Source of the DNA: Erythrobacter sp. F6033
GTDB taxonomy: Bacteria; Pseudomonadota; Alphaproteobacteria; Sphingomonadales; Sphingomonadaceae
Direction: 5' to 3'
Assembly (NCBI RefSeq): GCF_023016005.1
Contig: NZ_JALKAZ010000002.1
Span: 186,001 to 250,000, forward strand
DNA: 64,000 nucleotides
The notes below the pieces were generated by a model that saw only the letters and a list, made by a program, of their open reading frames with translations, did no database searches and was not told the DNA's origin. Below are positions 44,217 to 53,366 of this stretch, in pieces; positions within the stretch are counted from its first letter, which is position 1; each line of letters opens with the position of its first letter. A program made the translations under genes and the position numbers.

Positions 44217-45357
44217 CGGTGTAACGGCCAGGCCTCAGCGCGAGTTTGACACTCTCGCCCGGGTCCACCCAAATCCGGTCGGCAGGAACAGCATTAAATG
44301 GATCGCCTGCATGAAAAGCTTCGATCACGAATGGTCCGTTTGTAGGCGCCAGCTCATCCGGACTGGAAATTTCAACTCGCCCGTCGCCAAAACGCCATTC
44401 CGGTTTGCCGTCCCTGAATGAAGGAACCGGATGGTCGACGATATAGTCAAACCATCCTTCGATAGTCGCGGGAGCCTTTGACAATTGCACGGCGTCGCCG
44501 CTTCCCCGGCAATGGGTCTGCGAGATCGTTAGTGGGTCAATCCCCGTCATGCGTTTGAGGCGAGCTGCCATCCACGCGCTTTCAGACCCATCCTCATTTT
44601 GCGTGATGAACTCACGGGCGTGTGAATACCCCACATGCACAATCAATTTTTCTTCAGCGCCCATTTCAGCGATGATTGCCACGAGGTTTTCGGCCTGGGC
44701 CTGCTCGCGCCGCGCAATCGAAAGCTGTACATCCGTCCGGTCCGCGTTTGGATCGTAAACCTGCTCGTAGGCGGCAAACCGAAAACCGAGCCGCTTGGCC
44801 TCTCGCAACATCTCACCAAAGACTGGCTCCCTGCTGTACCAGCCAAGGCGATAATCAATGTGGGAGACGCCCGCATAGAGAGCGACCGGATCGGGACTAT
44901 CGGCTTTGTTCGCAAAAGTTTCCGCCGCCAACACGCCGAAGCCGTGCGGCCTGAGCGCCGCAATCACTTTGCGTGAAAAGTCGCGATGCTGGGTCGCCTT
45001 GTGGCTTTCATTGATGATGACAACCCGGTGAGACATCGCAGCCTTCACAATCCGGTCAATCACCGCCTCTGCACCGATTGCCGGAGCGGCGATGGCCGCA
45101 CATGCATCGGGGCTGTATTCGCCGCTAGTTTCGGCGCTGTGATCCTCGCGCCCCAACATCGACCATTCTTGCTCAACCACGCCCGACCCGGGGAAACGTT
45201 CATCCTCTTTGGGTCGCTTATACAGGTAAGGGGTATGGGTCTCATCCGCCTCAATCGGGCTGGAAATCACATCGAGTATGACTTCGCTTTCTTGTTCAGG
45301 AGCAAAGCCGCCGACAAGCAAAGCTGCAACACAGATGGTCGCCGCCTGCCGCAGCAT
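44158..45357 (-). CDS. EreA/ChaN-like exported protein
   Basis: A 399-residue protein from the ATG at 45357 that overlaps the murA stop (TGATG); a TTG one codon upstream is possible. The N-terminal hydrophobic segment ends near ALLVGG and looks like a signal peptide. The core has VVIINESHKATQHRDFSRKVIAAL, GVLAAETFANK and LIVHVGYSHAREFI, resembling the ExxH, AxE and GxxH motifs of the erythromycin-esterase/ChaN superfamily; here Asn-Glu-Ser-His replaces the usual Gly-Glu-x-His. Residues about 280-380 form a second, unassigned part. It is not an assigned resistance gene. Its 3' end overlaps the RHH gene. Confidence 0.6.
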   Translation of the reverse strand: MLRQAATICVAALLVGGFAPEQESEVILDVISSPIEADETHTPYLYKRPKEDERFPGSGVVEQEWSMLGREDHSAETSGEYSPDACAAIAAPAIGAEAVIDRIVKAAMSHRVVIINESHKATQHRDFSRKVIAALRPHGFGVLAAETFANKADSPDPVALYAGVSHIDYRLGWYSREPVFGEMLREAKRLGFRFAAYEQVYDPNADRTDVQLSIARREQAQAENLVAIIAEMGAEEKLIVHVGYSHAREFITQNEDGSESAWMAARLKRMTGIDPLTISQTHCRGSGDAVQLSKAPATIEGWFDYIVDHPVPSFRDGKPEWRFGDGRVEISSPDELAPTNGPFVIEAFHAGDPFNAVPADRIWVDPGESVKLALRPGRYTVRAVRPASEQGPGLPATPE

Positions 45358-46640
45358 CAATCGTCGCCGACGCGCTCTATATCAGCGCCAACCAGTTGCA
45401 GTTTTTCCTCAAGCCGTTCGTAACCGCGATCCAGATGATAGATGCGGCGCACGGTTGTTTCGCCTTCGGATGCAAGGGCGGCGATAATCAGGCTCATCGA
45501 AGCGCGCAGATCGGTCGCCATGACTTCGGCGCCTGTCAGATCGACCGGGCCTTTAACGATCGCGGTGCGGCCTTCGGTCGCGATATCCGCGCCCATCCGT
45601 GCCAATTCGGGCACGTGCATGAAACGGTTTTCAAAGATCGTTTCCTTGAGCACGCTGGTGCCTTCCGCCTTGCACAGCAGGCTCATCAATTGGGCCTGCA
45701 TATCGGTGGCCAGGCCGGGGAATGGAGCGGTTGTCAGGTCGGTCGGTTTGAGCGGACTGTTGGCCGCCACTCGGACACCTTTGGCGTCTTCCTCCACGTC
45801 CAAGCCAATGGCGCGAAGGGCAGTAAGCGTGGAGGCCATATCATGCGCGCTCGCCCCTTCGAGCCGTACATCGCCGCCCGTGATCGCCGCTGCGCAAGCG
45901 TAAGAGCCGGCTTCGATACGGTCGGGCATGACTTTATAGGTCGCGCCGTTCAATCGTTTGACACCGTGGATGGTCAGATCGGATGATCCGATCCCTTCAA
46001 TCTCGGCGCCCATCGCGACCAGCAAATTACAAAGGTCGACAATCTCTGGTTCGCGAGCAGCGTTGAAAAGCCGGCTTGTACCATTGGCCAGCACCGCCGC
46101 CATCAGCGCGTTCTCTGTTGCTCCGACTGACACGACCGAGAAATCGAAATCGCCGCCCGGCAGGCCGCCATCAGGCGCAATGGCTTTGACATAACCTTGG
46201 GTCAGTTCAATCTCAGCGCCGAATGCTTCGAGAGCCTTCAAGTGCAGGTCAATCGGACGGTTGCCGATGGCACAGCCGCCCGGCATCGATACGGTCGCTT
46301 CGCCCATCCGGCCCAGCATCGGGCCAAGCACTAGGATCGAAGCACGCATTTTGCGCACCAGATCATAAGGTGCGACGGTCGAGGTGATCCGCGTGCCTTC
46401 AAGCGTCATGACCCGGCCGAAATCTTCCGGACGTGTTCCCTGGATCGCGGTCGTGATCCCGAACTGATTCATCAGGTGCTGGAACCCGTCAATATCCGCC
46501 AATCGCGGCAGGTTGCGCAGCGTCAGCGGTTCCTCTGTCAGGATCGCGCATGGGATCAGAGTCAGGGCGGCATTTTTTGCGCCCGAGATAGGAATGGTGC
46601 CGGAAAGGCGGTTGCCGCCACGAATGAGTAGTTTGTCCAT
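45357..46640 (-). CDS. murA: UDP-N-acetylglucosamine 1-carboxyvinyltransferase
   Basis: A 427-residue enzyme for the first committed step of peptidoglycan synthesis, adding enolpyruvate to UDP-GlcNAc. The ATG at MDKLLIRGG has AAAGGA upstream; an open frame of about 77 codons before it is not used. Lys22 (SGAKNAAL) and the fosfomycin-sensitive Cys123 ([11 protein letters not shown]) are present, so normal fosfomycin binding is expected. It is divergent from galU. Confidence 0.96.
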   Translation of the reverse strand: MDKLLIRGGNRLSGTIPISGAKNAALTLIPCAILTEEPLTLRNLPRLADIDGFQHLMNQFGITTAIQGTRPEDFGRVMTLEGTRITSTVAPYDLVRKMRASILVLGPMLGRMGEATVSMPGGCAIGNRPIDLHLKALEAFGAEIELTQGYVKAIAPDGGLPGGDFDFSVVSVGATENALMAAVLANGTSRLFNAAREPEIVDLCNLLVAMGAEIEGIGSSDLTIHGVKRLNGATYKVMPDRIEAGSYACAAAITGGDVRLEGASAHDMASTLTALRAIGLDVEEDAKGVRVAANSPLKPTDLTTAPFPGLATDMQAQLMSLLCKAEGTSVLKETIFENRFMHVPELARMGADIATEGRTAIVKGPVDLTGAEVMATDLRASMSLIIAALASEGETTVRRIYHLDRGYERLEEKLQLVGADIERVGDD

Positions 46641-46767
46641 GGCGCATTCCTTTAGAGTTTTTGACAGCCCGCGCAAATGCTCCGGCTGACAAACGAGCGG
46701 CATAATAAAAATGCAATGAGGATGCGCCGGTTGACGGAGGCTTAAGCAAACCAGTAATCGGATCGAC

Positions 46768-47649
46768 ATGACCAATCCAAAACCAATCAAGAAGGCCGTT
46801 TTTCCCGTCGCGGGCCTTGGCACTCGTTTCCTCCCCGCGACCAAGGCGATCCCAAAGGAACTGCTTCCCATCGTTGACCGCCCATTGATTCAATATGCGG
46901 TCGATGAAGCGCGCGAGGCGGGGATCGAGCAGATGATCTTTGTTACGGGCCGCGGCAAGACGGCCATCGTCGAACATTTCGATGTGGCTTACGAGCTTGA
47001 AGACACGATGAGCGAGCGCGGCAAGGATATGACCGTGCTGGATGCGACCCGTGCAACGCCGGGAGACATCATCACCGTGCGTCAGCAAGTGCCGATGGGC
47101 CTGGGGCACGCGATCTGGTGTGCACGGGCGATTGTTGGCGATGAACCGTTCGCGATCTTCCTCCCCGATGAATTGATGATCGGCAAAAAAGGCGGCACAG
47201 GCTGCATGAGGCAGATGGTCGAGGCCTACAATCAAGTCGGCGGCAATTTGATCAGCGTGCTCGAAGTTCCGATGGAGGAAGTTTCCAGCTACGGCGTCAT
47301 CAAGCCAGGCGCGGAGAACGGTGCGCTGACCGAAGTGACCGGGCTAGTTGAAAAGCCGCCCGTGGCAGAGGCTCCGTCGAACAAGATCGTGTCGGGTCGC
47401 TACATCCTTCAACCCGAAGTGATGCGCACTCTTGAAACGCAGGGCAAAGGCGCAGGCGGGGAAATTCAGCTAACCGATGCGATGGCCAAGATGATCGGCG
47501 ATCAGGCCTTCCACGCCGTGACATTTGACGGAAACCGTTATGATTGCGGCAGCAAATTGGGATTTGTCGAAGCGACCCTAGCCTTAGCGTTGCAGCGTGA
47601 AGACATGGGCTCGGATGTACGCGCAATGGCCGAGCGTTTGCTCAAGTAA
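46768..47649 (+). CDS. galU: UTP-glucose-1-phosphate uridylyltransferase
   Basis: A 293-residue nucleotidyltransferase making UDP-glucose for polysaccharides. It has the N-terminal [22 protein letters not shown] (nucleotide loop and catalytic Lys), LPDELMIG in place of the usual LPDD/LADD metal site, SYGVIKP, VEKP and [12 protein letters not shown]. All family blocks are intact. A strong hairpin terminator follows. It probably supplies the sugar transferase and XrtA-type glycan pathways. Confidence 0.96.
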   Translation: MTNPKPIKKAVFPVAGLGTRFLPATKAIPKELLPIVDRPLIQYAVDEAREAGIEQMIFVTGRGKTAIVEHFDVAYELEDTMSERGKDMTVLDATRATPGDIITVRQQVPMGLGHAIWCARAIVGDEPFAIFLPDELMIGKKGGTGCMRQMVEAYNQVGGNLISVLEVPMEEVSSYGVIKPGAENGALTEVTGLVEKPPVAEAPSNKIVSGRYILQPEVMRTLETQGKGAGGEIQLTDAMAKMIGDQAFHAVTFDGNRYDCGSKLGFVEATLALALQREDMGSDVRAMAERLLK

Positions 47650-47671
47650 GCTCGCGCTGCACGCACAAACA

Positions 47672-47708
47672 AAAGCCCCGGGGAAGCGTGATGCGACCCC
47701 GGGGCTTT
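47672..47708. terminator. Bidirectional terminator between galU and flotillin
   Basis: Perfect 12-bp arms AAAGCCCCGGGG (47672-47683) and CCCCGGGGCTTT (47697-47708) with a 13-base loop, followed by GTTTT on the plus strand and by CTTTTGTTTG on the minus strand. It fits ends of both convergent genes. Confidence 0.88.
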
Positions 47709-47725
47709 GTTTTGGATAAGCGCGC

Positions 47726-49462
47726 TTACTCGGCGGCTTCGTCGCTCGGCGCTTCTTCTTCGCCAGCACCTGCATCGTCAAAGTCGATGTCCGGGCTCAA
47801 GCTAGAAAGTGCCTTCGCTGCGTCCGATTCCGGATCTTCCGCTGCGGCTTCGACCAGAGTGCTGAGCGAGGAGCCGTTAAGGCCAAGCTCTTTCATCAGC
47901 CCGTCCAGCACTGGCGCCTGCGCACGGTAAGCGAGGGCCGCTGATACGGCGTCAGTTGCCAGGTTTCCCGAGCCGCCTCCGGCACCTCCGGTTGATCCGC
48001 CGCCCGACGATCCACCGCCATTGGTAAGCCCGTCGACCTGAACGATCTTGATCGAGTCGATTGCTTCCATCGGCTTGGCGCTTTCACGGATAACCTCAGG
48101 CAGCACCTTCAGCAGGGCAAGCTTTGTCTGCAGGCTGATCTGATCCATCGAAAGGATATTCGCCGCCTCGTTGATGGCTTCCTGACCAGCGGCTTCGACT
48201 TCAAAGCGCACACGGTCGGCTTCGGCCCGCAGGATTTCGGCGTCGGCTTCACCCTTAGCCTCGAGGCGCGCTGCCTCGGCGCGGTTGGTCGCAGCGTCTT
48301 TCTCCGCTTCGGCTTCAACCTTGATGCCGATTGCATCACGCTCCGCCTGCTTCGCAGCTTCGATCAGTTCGATCTTCTTCTGACGCTCGGCGATCTCGCT
48401 TTCACGTGAAGTGACAACTTGCTCTTCGGCAGTAACCGCTTTCGCACGGGCCGCGTCGGCTTCGGCCTTGGCCTGGCTTTCCTCACGCGACTTGTTCTGA
48501 ACCGCAATTTGCTGTTCCTGACGGGCGATTTCGAGAGCACGCTTCTGGTCGATACGAGCTTCTTCGACGAGACGGTCTGCCTCAATCTGTTGTGCATCGA
48601 CCTGCTTCTTCGCTTCGATCCGCGCGGCATCGGCTTCACGCTGACGCTCGGCTTGCTCACGGGCGATTTCCGATGTTTGCGACGCGCGGCGGATTTCCAC
48701 TTCGCGCTCTTGGCCTAGGCGTGCGTATTCAGTGTCACGCCCGATTTCGAAGGATCGCTGATCCGCTTCGAGGTTCTTCGTCTCCATCTCTACGCGAGTG
48801 TCCTGCTCGATATCGTTACGCAGTTTCTTGCGCGCTTCGATTTGTTCAGTCAGCTTGGTAAGACCTTCGGCGTCAAACGCGTTATTGGCGTTGAAGTGCT
48901 CGATGCTCGTTTGGTCGAGTCCAGTGAGCGAGACCGATTCCAGTTCGAGACCGTTCATCGCAAGGTCGTTCGAAGACACTTGCTGCACTTTTTGCACAAA
49001 GTCTGCGCGTTGCTCATGCAGCTCGTTCATGCTCATACCCGCCGCAACAGAGCGCAGCGCGTCAACGAATTTACCTTCGACGAGGTCTTTAAGCATTTCC
49101 GGCTGCATCGTGCGCTGACCCAGCGTTTGCGCGGCCATCGCAATGGCCCCTGCGTCCGGGCGAACGCGAACGTAGAATTCGGCCTTCACGTCGATCCGCA
49201 AACGGTCGAGCGTAATCAGCGCCTCTCCGTCCCTGCGGACCACTGCCAACACGAGGGTGTTCATATTGACCGGCATCGTTTCGTGAAAAACCGGGAAAAC
49301 CATGGCGCCGCCATTCATGACGACTTTTTCACCGCCAAAACCGGTCCGCACAAAGGCAGTCTCTTTGGACGCGCGGCGATACAGCGTCGTCATGAAAATG
49401 AAGATGATGATGATCAGCGCGATCCCGCCGCCAACCAGCATTGCAAGTGTTAAAAGATCCAT
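47726..49462 (-). CDS. Flotillin-family protein (YqiK-like)
   Basis: A 578-residue membrane-anchored SPFH protein. An N-terminal membrane helix (about 5-27, MLVGGGIALIIIIFIFMTTL) is followed by the SPFH/band-7 domain (about 30-200), then a very long Glu/Ala/Arg-rich coiled coil (about 210-430), and a C-terminal region with a Gly/Ser linker (NGGGSSGGGSTGGAGGG) and an acidic tail. Flotillins organise membrane microdomains. It sits directly downstream of a YqiJ-like gene, the pairing found in many bacteria. Confidence 0.9.
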   Translation of the reverse strand: MDLLTLAMLVGGGIALIIIIFIFMTTLYRRASKETAFVRTGFGGEKVVMNGGAMVFPVFHETMPVNMNTLVLAVVRRDGEALITLDRLRIDVKAEFYVRVRPDAGAIAMAAQTLGQRTMQPEMLKDLVEGKFVDALRSVAAGMSMNELHEQRADFVQKVQQVSSNDLAMNGLELESVSLTGLDQTSIEHFNANNAFDAEGLTKLTEQIEARKKLRNDIEQDTRVEMETKNLEADQRSFEIGRDTEYARLGQEREVEIRRASQTSEIAREQAERQREADAARIEAKKQVDAQQIEADRLVEEARIDQKRALEIARQEQQIAVQNKSREESQAKAEADAARAKAVTAEEQVVTSRESEIAERQKKIELIEAAKQAERDAIGIKVEAEAEKDAATNRAEAARLEAKGEADAEILRAEADRVRFEVEAAGQEAINEAANILSMDQISLQTKLALLKVLPEVIRESAKPMEAIDSIKIVQVDGLTNGGGSSGGGSTGGAGGGSGNLATDAVSAALAYRAQAPVLDGLMKELGLNGSSLSTLVEAAAEDPESDAAKALSSLSPDIDFDDAGAGEEEAPSDEAAE

Positions 49463-49486
49463 GTTCCCTCCAATAATTCAAACAGT

Positions 49487-50128
49487 TCAGGGCTGTAGCA
49501 ACGGGCTTTCGTAGCGCACGCCGAAGAAAATTTCTCCTTCGCGGCGCACCAGAAGCACTGTCTCACCCTCGGTCAGTTCCGCTTGCGGATCATGCGGTTC
49601 GACCATGACAAAGTGGGGATGCCCGAAAGCATCTTTGACTTTCGCGCGGGCTGGTGATGCCTCGCGGGCTGTGCCCGTCTGAATCACCGCGTCGCGCCTG
49701 ACGAGGCTTTCCAAACCCACCGCCGTCGTCTCGTCTTTGGGAAGCACTTTCTCGATTGGCCTCACGGCCAAGCCATTCAGCGGCAGCGAAGCACCGCCAG
49801 CCAGCAAGCCGGCGAGACCTGCGGACAAAGGCGAACCGGCTAGGCTCGAAATGATCCACTGCCCGAAAACACCTGTGACGGTGAATACGAACAACAGGCT
49901 GGACAGCCACACCAAGAAAGGTACGCGGCCAAGGCCGAGCACGCTAGACACGCCATCCAGAAAGCCACTGGCTTCGAGCCCGTCAGCAACATCTGCGTCT
50001 ATCTCAATCTCGATATCGTCAGCGCCTTCGAAAAGGTCACCCACGCCGATGATTTGCAACGCTGCGATGATAAACAACGCGATGAGCGAAGCTGCAAAAG
50101 GCAGGTTGTGCGGTTCAAGCAGGATCAT
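49487..50128 (-). CDS. YqiJ-family membrane protein (OB-fold)
   Basis: A 213-residue protein with N-terminal membrane segments (AASLIALFIIAALQIIGVGD; VPFLVWLSSLLFVFTVTGVFGQWI) and a C-terminal OB-fold/NfeD-like domain (about 140-213; GLESLVRRDAVIQTGTAREASPARAKVKD, VLLVRREGEIFFGVRY). YqiJ/NfeD proteins pair with flotillins. It is 24 bp upstream of the flotillin gene on the same strand and behind a palindrome. Confidence 0.85.
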   Translation of the reverse strand: MILLEPHNLPFAASLIALFIIAALQIIGVGDLFEGADDIEIEIDADVADGLEASGFLDGVSSVLGLGRVPFLVWLSSLLFVFTVTGVFGQWIISSLAGSPLSAGLAGLLAGGASLPLNGLAVRPIEKVLPKDETTAVGLESLVRRDAVIQTGTAREASPARAKVKDAFGHPHFVMVEPHDPQAELTEGETVLLVRREGEIFFGVRYESPLLQP

Positions 50129-50235
50129 TGGATTTCACCCGCAACAAACCGCGCTGCAAACATTGCAACGATCTGTTTCCTGATTTTTCCCATGAACCGA
50201 GCATTAACACATGTTTCGCAAAAATAATAGAAAAA

Positions 50236-50254
50236 TCGAACTTTGAGTTCGATA
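50236..50254. promoter_or_regulatory. Palindrome upstream of yqiJ-flotillin
   Basis: Perfect 8-bp arms ATCGAACT (50236-50243) and AGTTCGAT (50247-50254) with a 3-base spacer TTG, about 108 bp before the yqiJ ATG in an AT-rich stretch (195-bp gap). It may be an operator for the yqiJ-flotillin pair. Confidence 0.4.
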
Positions 50255-50323
50255 AATACGTATGACGAACGATTGTTATTCAATACTGCTTGAATTGTTG
50301 CGAATCGTCCCCATATCCAGAGC

Positions 50324-51616
50324 TTATGCTGGCGTTATTCGCAGGGGAAGCGATTTCAATCCGCCCACGAAAGTGCTGGTTGCACGGCGCGCTTCGCCCG
50401 CAGGTTCAACCGCTTCGATCCGATCCAGCAAAACCTCAAACAAGATCCGCATTTCCATACGCGCCAGGTGCAAGCCAAGGCACTGATGCGCGCCTGCTCC
50501 GAAGGCGAGGTGACGGTTGGGCGAACGCGCCGCATCGAACCGGCGCGGATCGTCGAACTGCGCGGGATCATGATTGGCTGCGACATAATTGATCATCAGC
50601 CAGTCGCCCTTTTTCAGCTCCTGCCCGCCTAGCTGCGTATCCTCCGCCACAGTCCGCATGAAGTGCTGCACCGGCGAGGTCCAGCGGATCGCTTCTTCGA
50701 CAATACCCGCCAGCAATGAACGGTCCGCTTTGACCCGTGCGAATTGCTCGGGATCATGCGACAAAGCCATCATCGCCCCTGCCGTGGAGGCGGAAGTGGT
50801 GTCATGCCCTGCCGCGGCGAGAATGATGTAATAACCCATCATATCCCGGTCATTCAGAGGCTCTCCATCAACCAAGGAATTGGCAATGGTGCTGGCGACA
50901 TCTGATGTGGGATTGGCACGCTTTTCGGCGGTAATGCCTGCAAAATACGCCTCAAAATCCTTTACCGCACCCGCGACAAGCTGCGTGATCTGCTCCGGCG
51001 TCATTGCCGCCATGCCAGACTGGTTCAAATCTTCGTCTTGCCCGCCGAACATCTGCTGTGTCAGCATCATCATGCGCGGCTCGTCTTCTTCGGGCACGCC
51101 CAGAATCTGCATGACAACGTGCAAGGGATACGGGCCGGAGACTTGCTTCACAAAGTCAATGTCCGGCCCGGCTGCCAGCATCCTCTCGACCGTGCGTTCC
51201 GCAATGGCGCGAATTTCGCCCTCAATGCCGCGAAGGTTCTTTGGCATGAACCATTCCTGGGTCAGCTTGCGATATTTCATATGGATCGGCGCATCGAAAG
51301 TGACGAGGCTGGCGACCATATGCTCGCTGCCACCGGTCATGGCCTTGGCAAAGGCGATGCCTTCATTCAGCGAGAAAACCACCGTCTGCGGATTGTTGAG
51401 ATAGGTCGCATTGTCTTTGGAGACCTGCATCACTTCGTCATATCCGGTGACCAGCCAGAACGGGCGGTGGACATCGTCTACGCCTTCGACACGGACGACC
51501 GGCGACTGGGCACGGATTGCATCGAAGCGGTCGAGCAAATTGTCCCAATCTGCGTAACTGGCGGGATCTATGATTGCGCGGCCGTTGACCGCATCAAGCG
51601 TCGGAGCGCTGGCCAT
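50324..51616 (-). CDS. Cytochrome P450
   Basis: A 430-residue soluble class I P450. The heme Cys is in LAFGAGAHQCLGLHLARME, the ExxR pair in VEEAIRWTSP, and the oxygen-activating I-helix motif in AAGHDTTSA. It needs ferredoxin and ferredoxin reductase, which are not visible here. Its ATG overlaps the stop of the upstream acyl-CoA ligase by one base (TGATG), so it probably acts on, or near, the ligase substrate. The substrate is unknown; sterol, terpene or fatty acid are all possible. Confidence 0.93.
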   Translation of the reverse strand: MASAPTLDAVNGRAIIDPASYADWDNLLDRFDAIRAQSPVVRVEGVDDVHRPFWLVTGYDEVMQVSKDNATYLNNPQTVVFSLNEGIAFAKAMTGGSEHMVASLVTFDAPIHMKYRKLTQEWFMPKNLRGIEGEIRAIAERTVERMLAAGPDIDFVKQVSGPYPLHVVMQILGVPEEDEPRMMMLTQQMFGGQDEDLNQSGMAAMTPEQITQLVAGAVKDFEAYFAGITAEKRANPTSDVASTIANSLVDGEPLNDRDMMGYYIILAAAGHDTTSASTAGAMMALSHDPEQFARVKADRSLLAGIVEEAIRWTSPVQHFMRTVAEDTQLGGQELKKGDWLMINYVAANHDPAQFDDPRRFDAARSPNRHLAFGAGAHQCLGLHLARMEMRILFEVLLDRIEAVEPAGEARRATSTFVGGLKSLPLRITPA

Positions 51617-53154
51617 CAGCTTGCTGCCTTTGCTTCGTATTCGTCGCGAAGCTCGCGCTTATACAGCTTGCCGTTTGCCTCGCGCGGCAGGTCAGGGCGG
51701 AAATCGAACAGTTTCGGCATCTTGATCCTCGCCAATTGTGGGGCGAGGAAATCGCGCAGTTCCTCTTCGAATGCGTCTCCTGCATCGGCCATATCCAGCG
51801 GCTGAACCACGGCGACGACCTTCTCACCCAGATCAGGGCAAGACGCACCGATCACGGCGGCGTCCATGACCTTGTCATGGGTTACGAGCAGGTTCTCGAT
51901 TTCCTGTGGGTAGATGTTCACCCCGCCTGAAATGATCATGTGGCTCTTTCGGTCGGTCAGGAACAAGAACCCGTCTTCGTCGACATGGCCGATATCGCCG
52001 AGTGTCATCCAGCCTTTAGGATGGGTTGCCTCGCGCGTCTTTTCAGGATCATTATGGTATGTCGGCAGAAGCGCGTTTTCGAAATAGATCAGCCCGTCTT
52101 GACCAGCGGGTACATCTTCGCCGTCAGGGCCGCACACATGCAGTGTGCCGTAGATCGCCTTGCCCACCGTGCCGGGATGGGTCAGCCAATCCTCCGACTT
52201 GACCAGTGTCATGCCGATACCTTCGCTGCCAGCGTAGTATTCGTTCACGATTGGGCCCCACCACTCGATCATTTCCTGTTTGATCGGAACAGGGCACGGT
52301 GCCGCGGCGTGCAAGGCGCGTTGATGACTGGACAGATCATATTTGGTGCGGATCGCCGGATCGAGTTTGAGGAAACGCACGAAATGGGTCGGTACCCACT
52401 GACTATCGGTGACCTTGTAGTCCTGGATCGCTTGAAGCGCGGCTTCCGGTTCGAACTTTTCCATGACAACCACTGTTCCGCCCAAACGGTGCGCGGTCGA
52501 TGCCCAGCCAATCGGAGCCGCATGATAGAGCGGCGCGGGCGATAGGTAGACCATCGATCCATCGGCAGGCATGCCGGCACCCATCATTGCAAGCCCCATC
52601 AGCGGGTTTGGAGCCAAGGGGTCGGGATCCTCCGGGGGTGCGGGCCGGATTCCTTTCGGGCGCCCCGTAGTGCCGGACGAATACAACATGACTAGGCCGG
52701 CGCTTTGATCGTCAATCGGTTTGCAGCTTTGCGCATCCAGCAGCGATTGAAAATCATCTGCATCGCCAGAATCCATGACCAGCATCGGGATATTCGGACA
52801 TTCGGTCCGAATATCGTCCAGCACGTCATCGAAGGCAGTCGAAGTGATCAAGAACTTCGCCTCGGCATCCTTCAGGATGTACGAGATTTCAGGTGCGGTC
52901 AGACGGGTCGAGATCGGTACCAGCATCGTGCCAGCACGCTGAGATCCCCAGACCAAAGTAAAAAACTCAATCCTGTTCTCGAGCAGCACTGCAAACGCAT
53001 CATTAGCGCCCAAGCCGCGCGTGCGCAGCAATTGAGCAAAGCGGTTTGATGCGGCATCAAGCTCAGCAAAAGTCATTTGCTTCCCGCTACCCGCCATGAT
53101 CACCGCAGGATGATCTGGCCGATTTTGGGCGTGCGTAATGGGGTGCAGGCTCAT
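51616..53154 (-). CDS. Acyl-CoA synthetase (AMP-binding)
   Basis: A 512-residue ANL enzyme that activates a carboxylic acid as acyl-AMP and then acyl-CoA. It has the AMP motif MLYSSGTTGRPKG (about 170-182), NEYYAGSEGIGMT and TLGDIGHVDEDGFLFLTDR (about 390-408), and the C-terminal KLYKRELRDE with the catalytic Lys. Length is normal. It is translationally coupled to the P450 downstream, giving a two-gene oxidation/activation unit. The acid substrate cannot be inferred. Confidence 0.93.
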   Translation of the reverse strand: MSLHPITHAQNRPDHPAVIMAGSGKQMTFAELDAASNRFAQLLRTRGLGANDAFAVLLENRIEFFTLVWGSQRAGTMLVPISTRLTAPEISYILKDAEAKFLITSTAFDDVLDDIRTECPNIPMLVMDSGDADDFQSLLDAQSCKPIDDQSAGLVMLYSSGTTGRPKGIRPAPPEDPDPLAPNPLMGLAMMGAGMPADGSMVYLSPAPLYHAAPIGWASTAHRLGGTVVVMEKFEPEAALQAIQDYKVTDSQWVPTHFVRFLKLDPAIRTKYDLSSHQRALHAAAPCPVPIKQEMIEWWGPIVNEYYAGSEGIGMTLVKSEDWLTHPGTVGKAIYGTLHVCGPDGEDVPAGQDGLIYFENALLPTYHNDPEKTREATHPKGWMTLGDIGHVDEDGFLFLTDRKSHMIISGGVNIYPQEIENLLVTHDKVMDAAVIGASCPDLGEKVVAVVQPLDMADAGDAFEEELRDFLAPQLARIKMPKLFDFRPDLPREANGKLYKRELRDEYEAKAAS

Positions 53155-53276
53155 GAATTTTCTCTCCCTAGCGCGGCCTCATAGAGGCGCGCGCGATTCA
53201 CTCTCTAAATGAAACCTAACGGCGGAAGAGCCGCACTCAAGCGAAATCGGAAGTCGCGCCAGCCAATCGATGGCGC

Positions 53277-53305
53277 AAAAAAAGGCGGCGGGTAAACCCG
53301 CCGCC
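53277..53305 (-). terminator. Rho-independent terminator of the M23 gene
   Basis: Perfect 9-bp stem GGCGGCGGG/CCCGCCGCC with loop TAAA, followed on the minus strand by seven T (53283-53277). It lies about 60 bp after the M23 stop. Confidence 0.88.
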
Positions 53306-53310
53306 TATAC

Positions 53311-53351
53311 TCGGACATCCTCTCCAATGTCCGACCCGCTTTTGAGCGGGT
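53311..53351 (-). other. Two more stem-loops before the M23 terminator
   Basis: TCGGACAT (53311-53318)/ATGTCCGA (53327-53334) and ACCCGCT (53334-53340)/AGCGGGT (53345-53351) are both perfect. With the terminator they form three consecutive hairpins in 70 bp, which may protect the M23 mRNA end. Confidence 0.6.
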
Positions 53352-53366
53352 TATTCCGAATGCGGC

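Noticed and set aside
46641..46728. GGCGCAT/ATGCGCC inverted repeat between murA and galU
   Set aside because: The 7-bp arms are 74 bases apart, and such pairs are common by chance in GC-rich DNA.
53277..53351. Hairpin cluster as a CRISPR or integron site
   Set aside because: The three stems have different sequences and no regular spacers; one has a classical terminator T-run.
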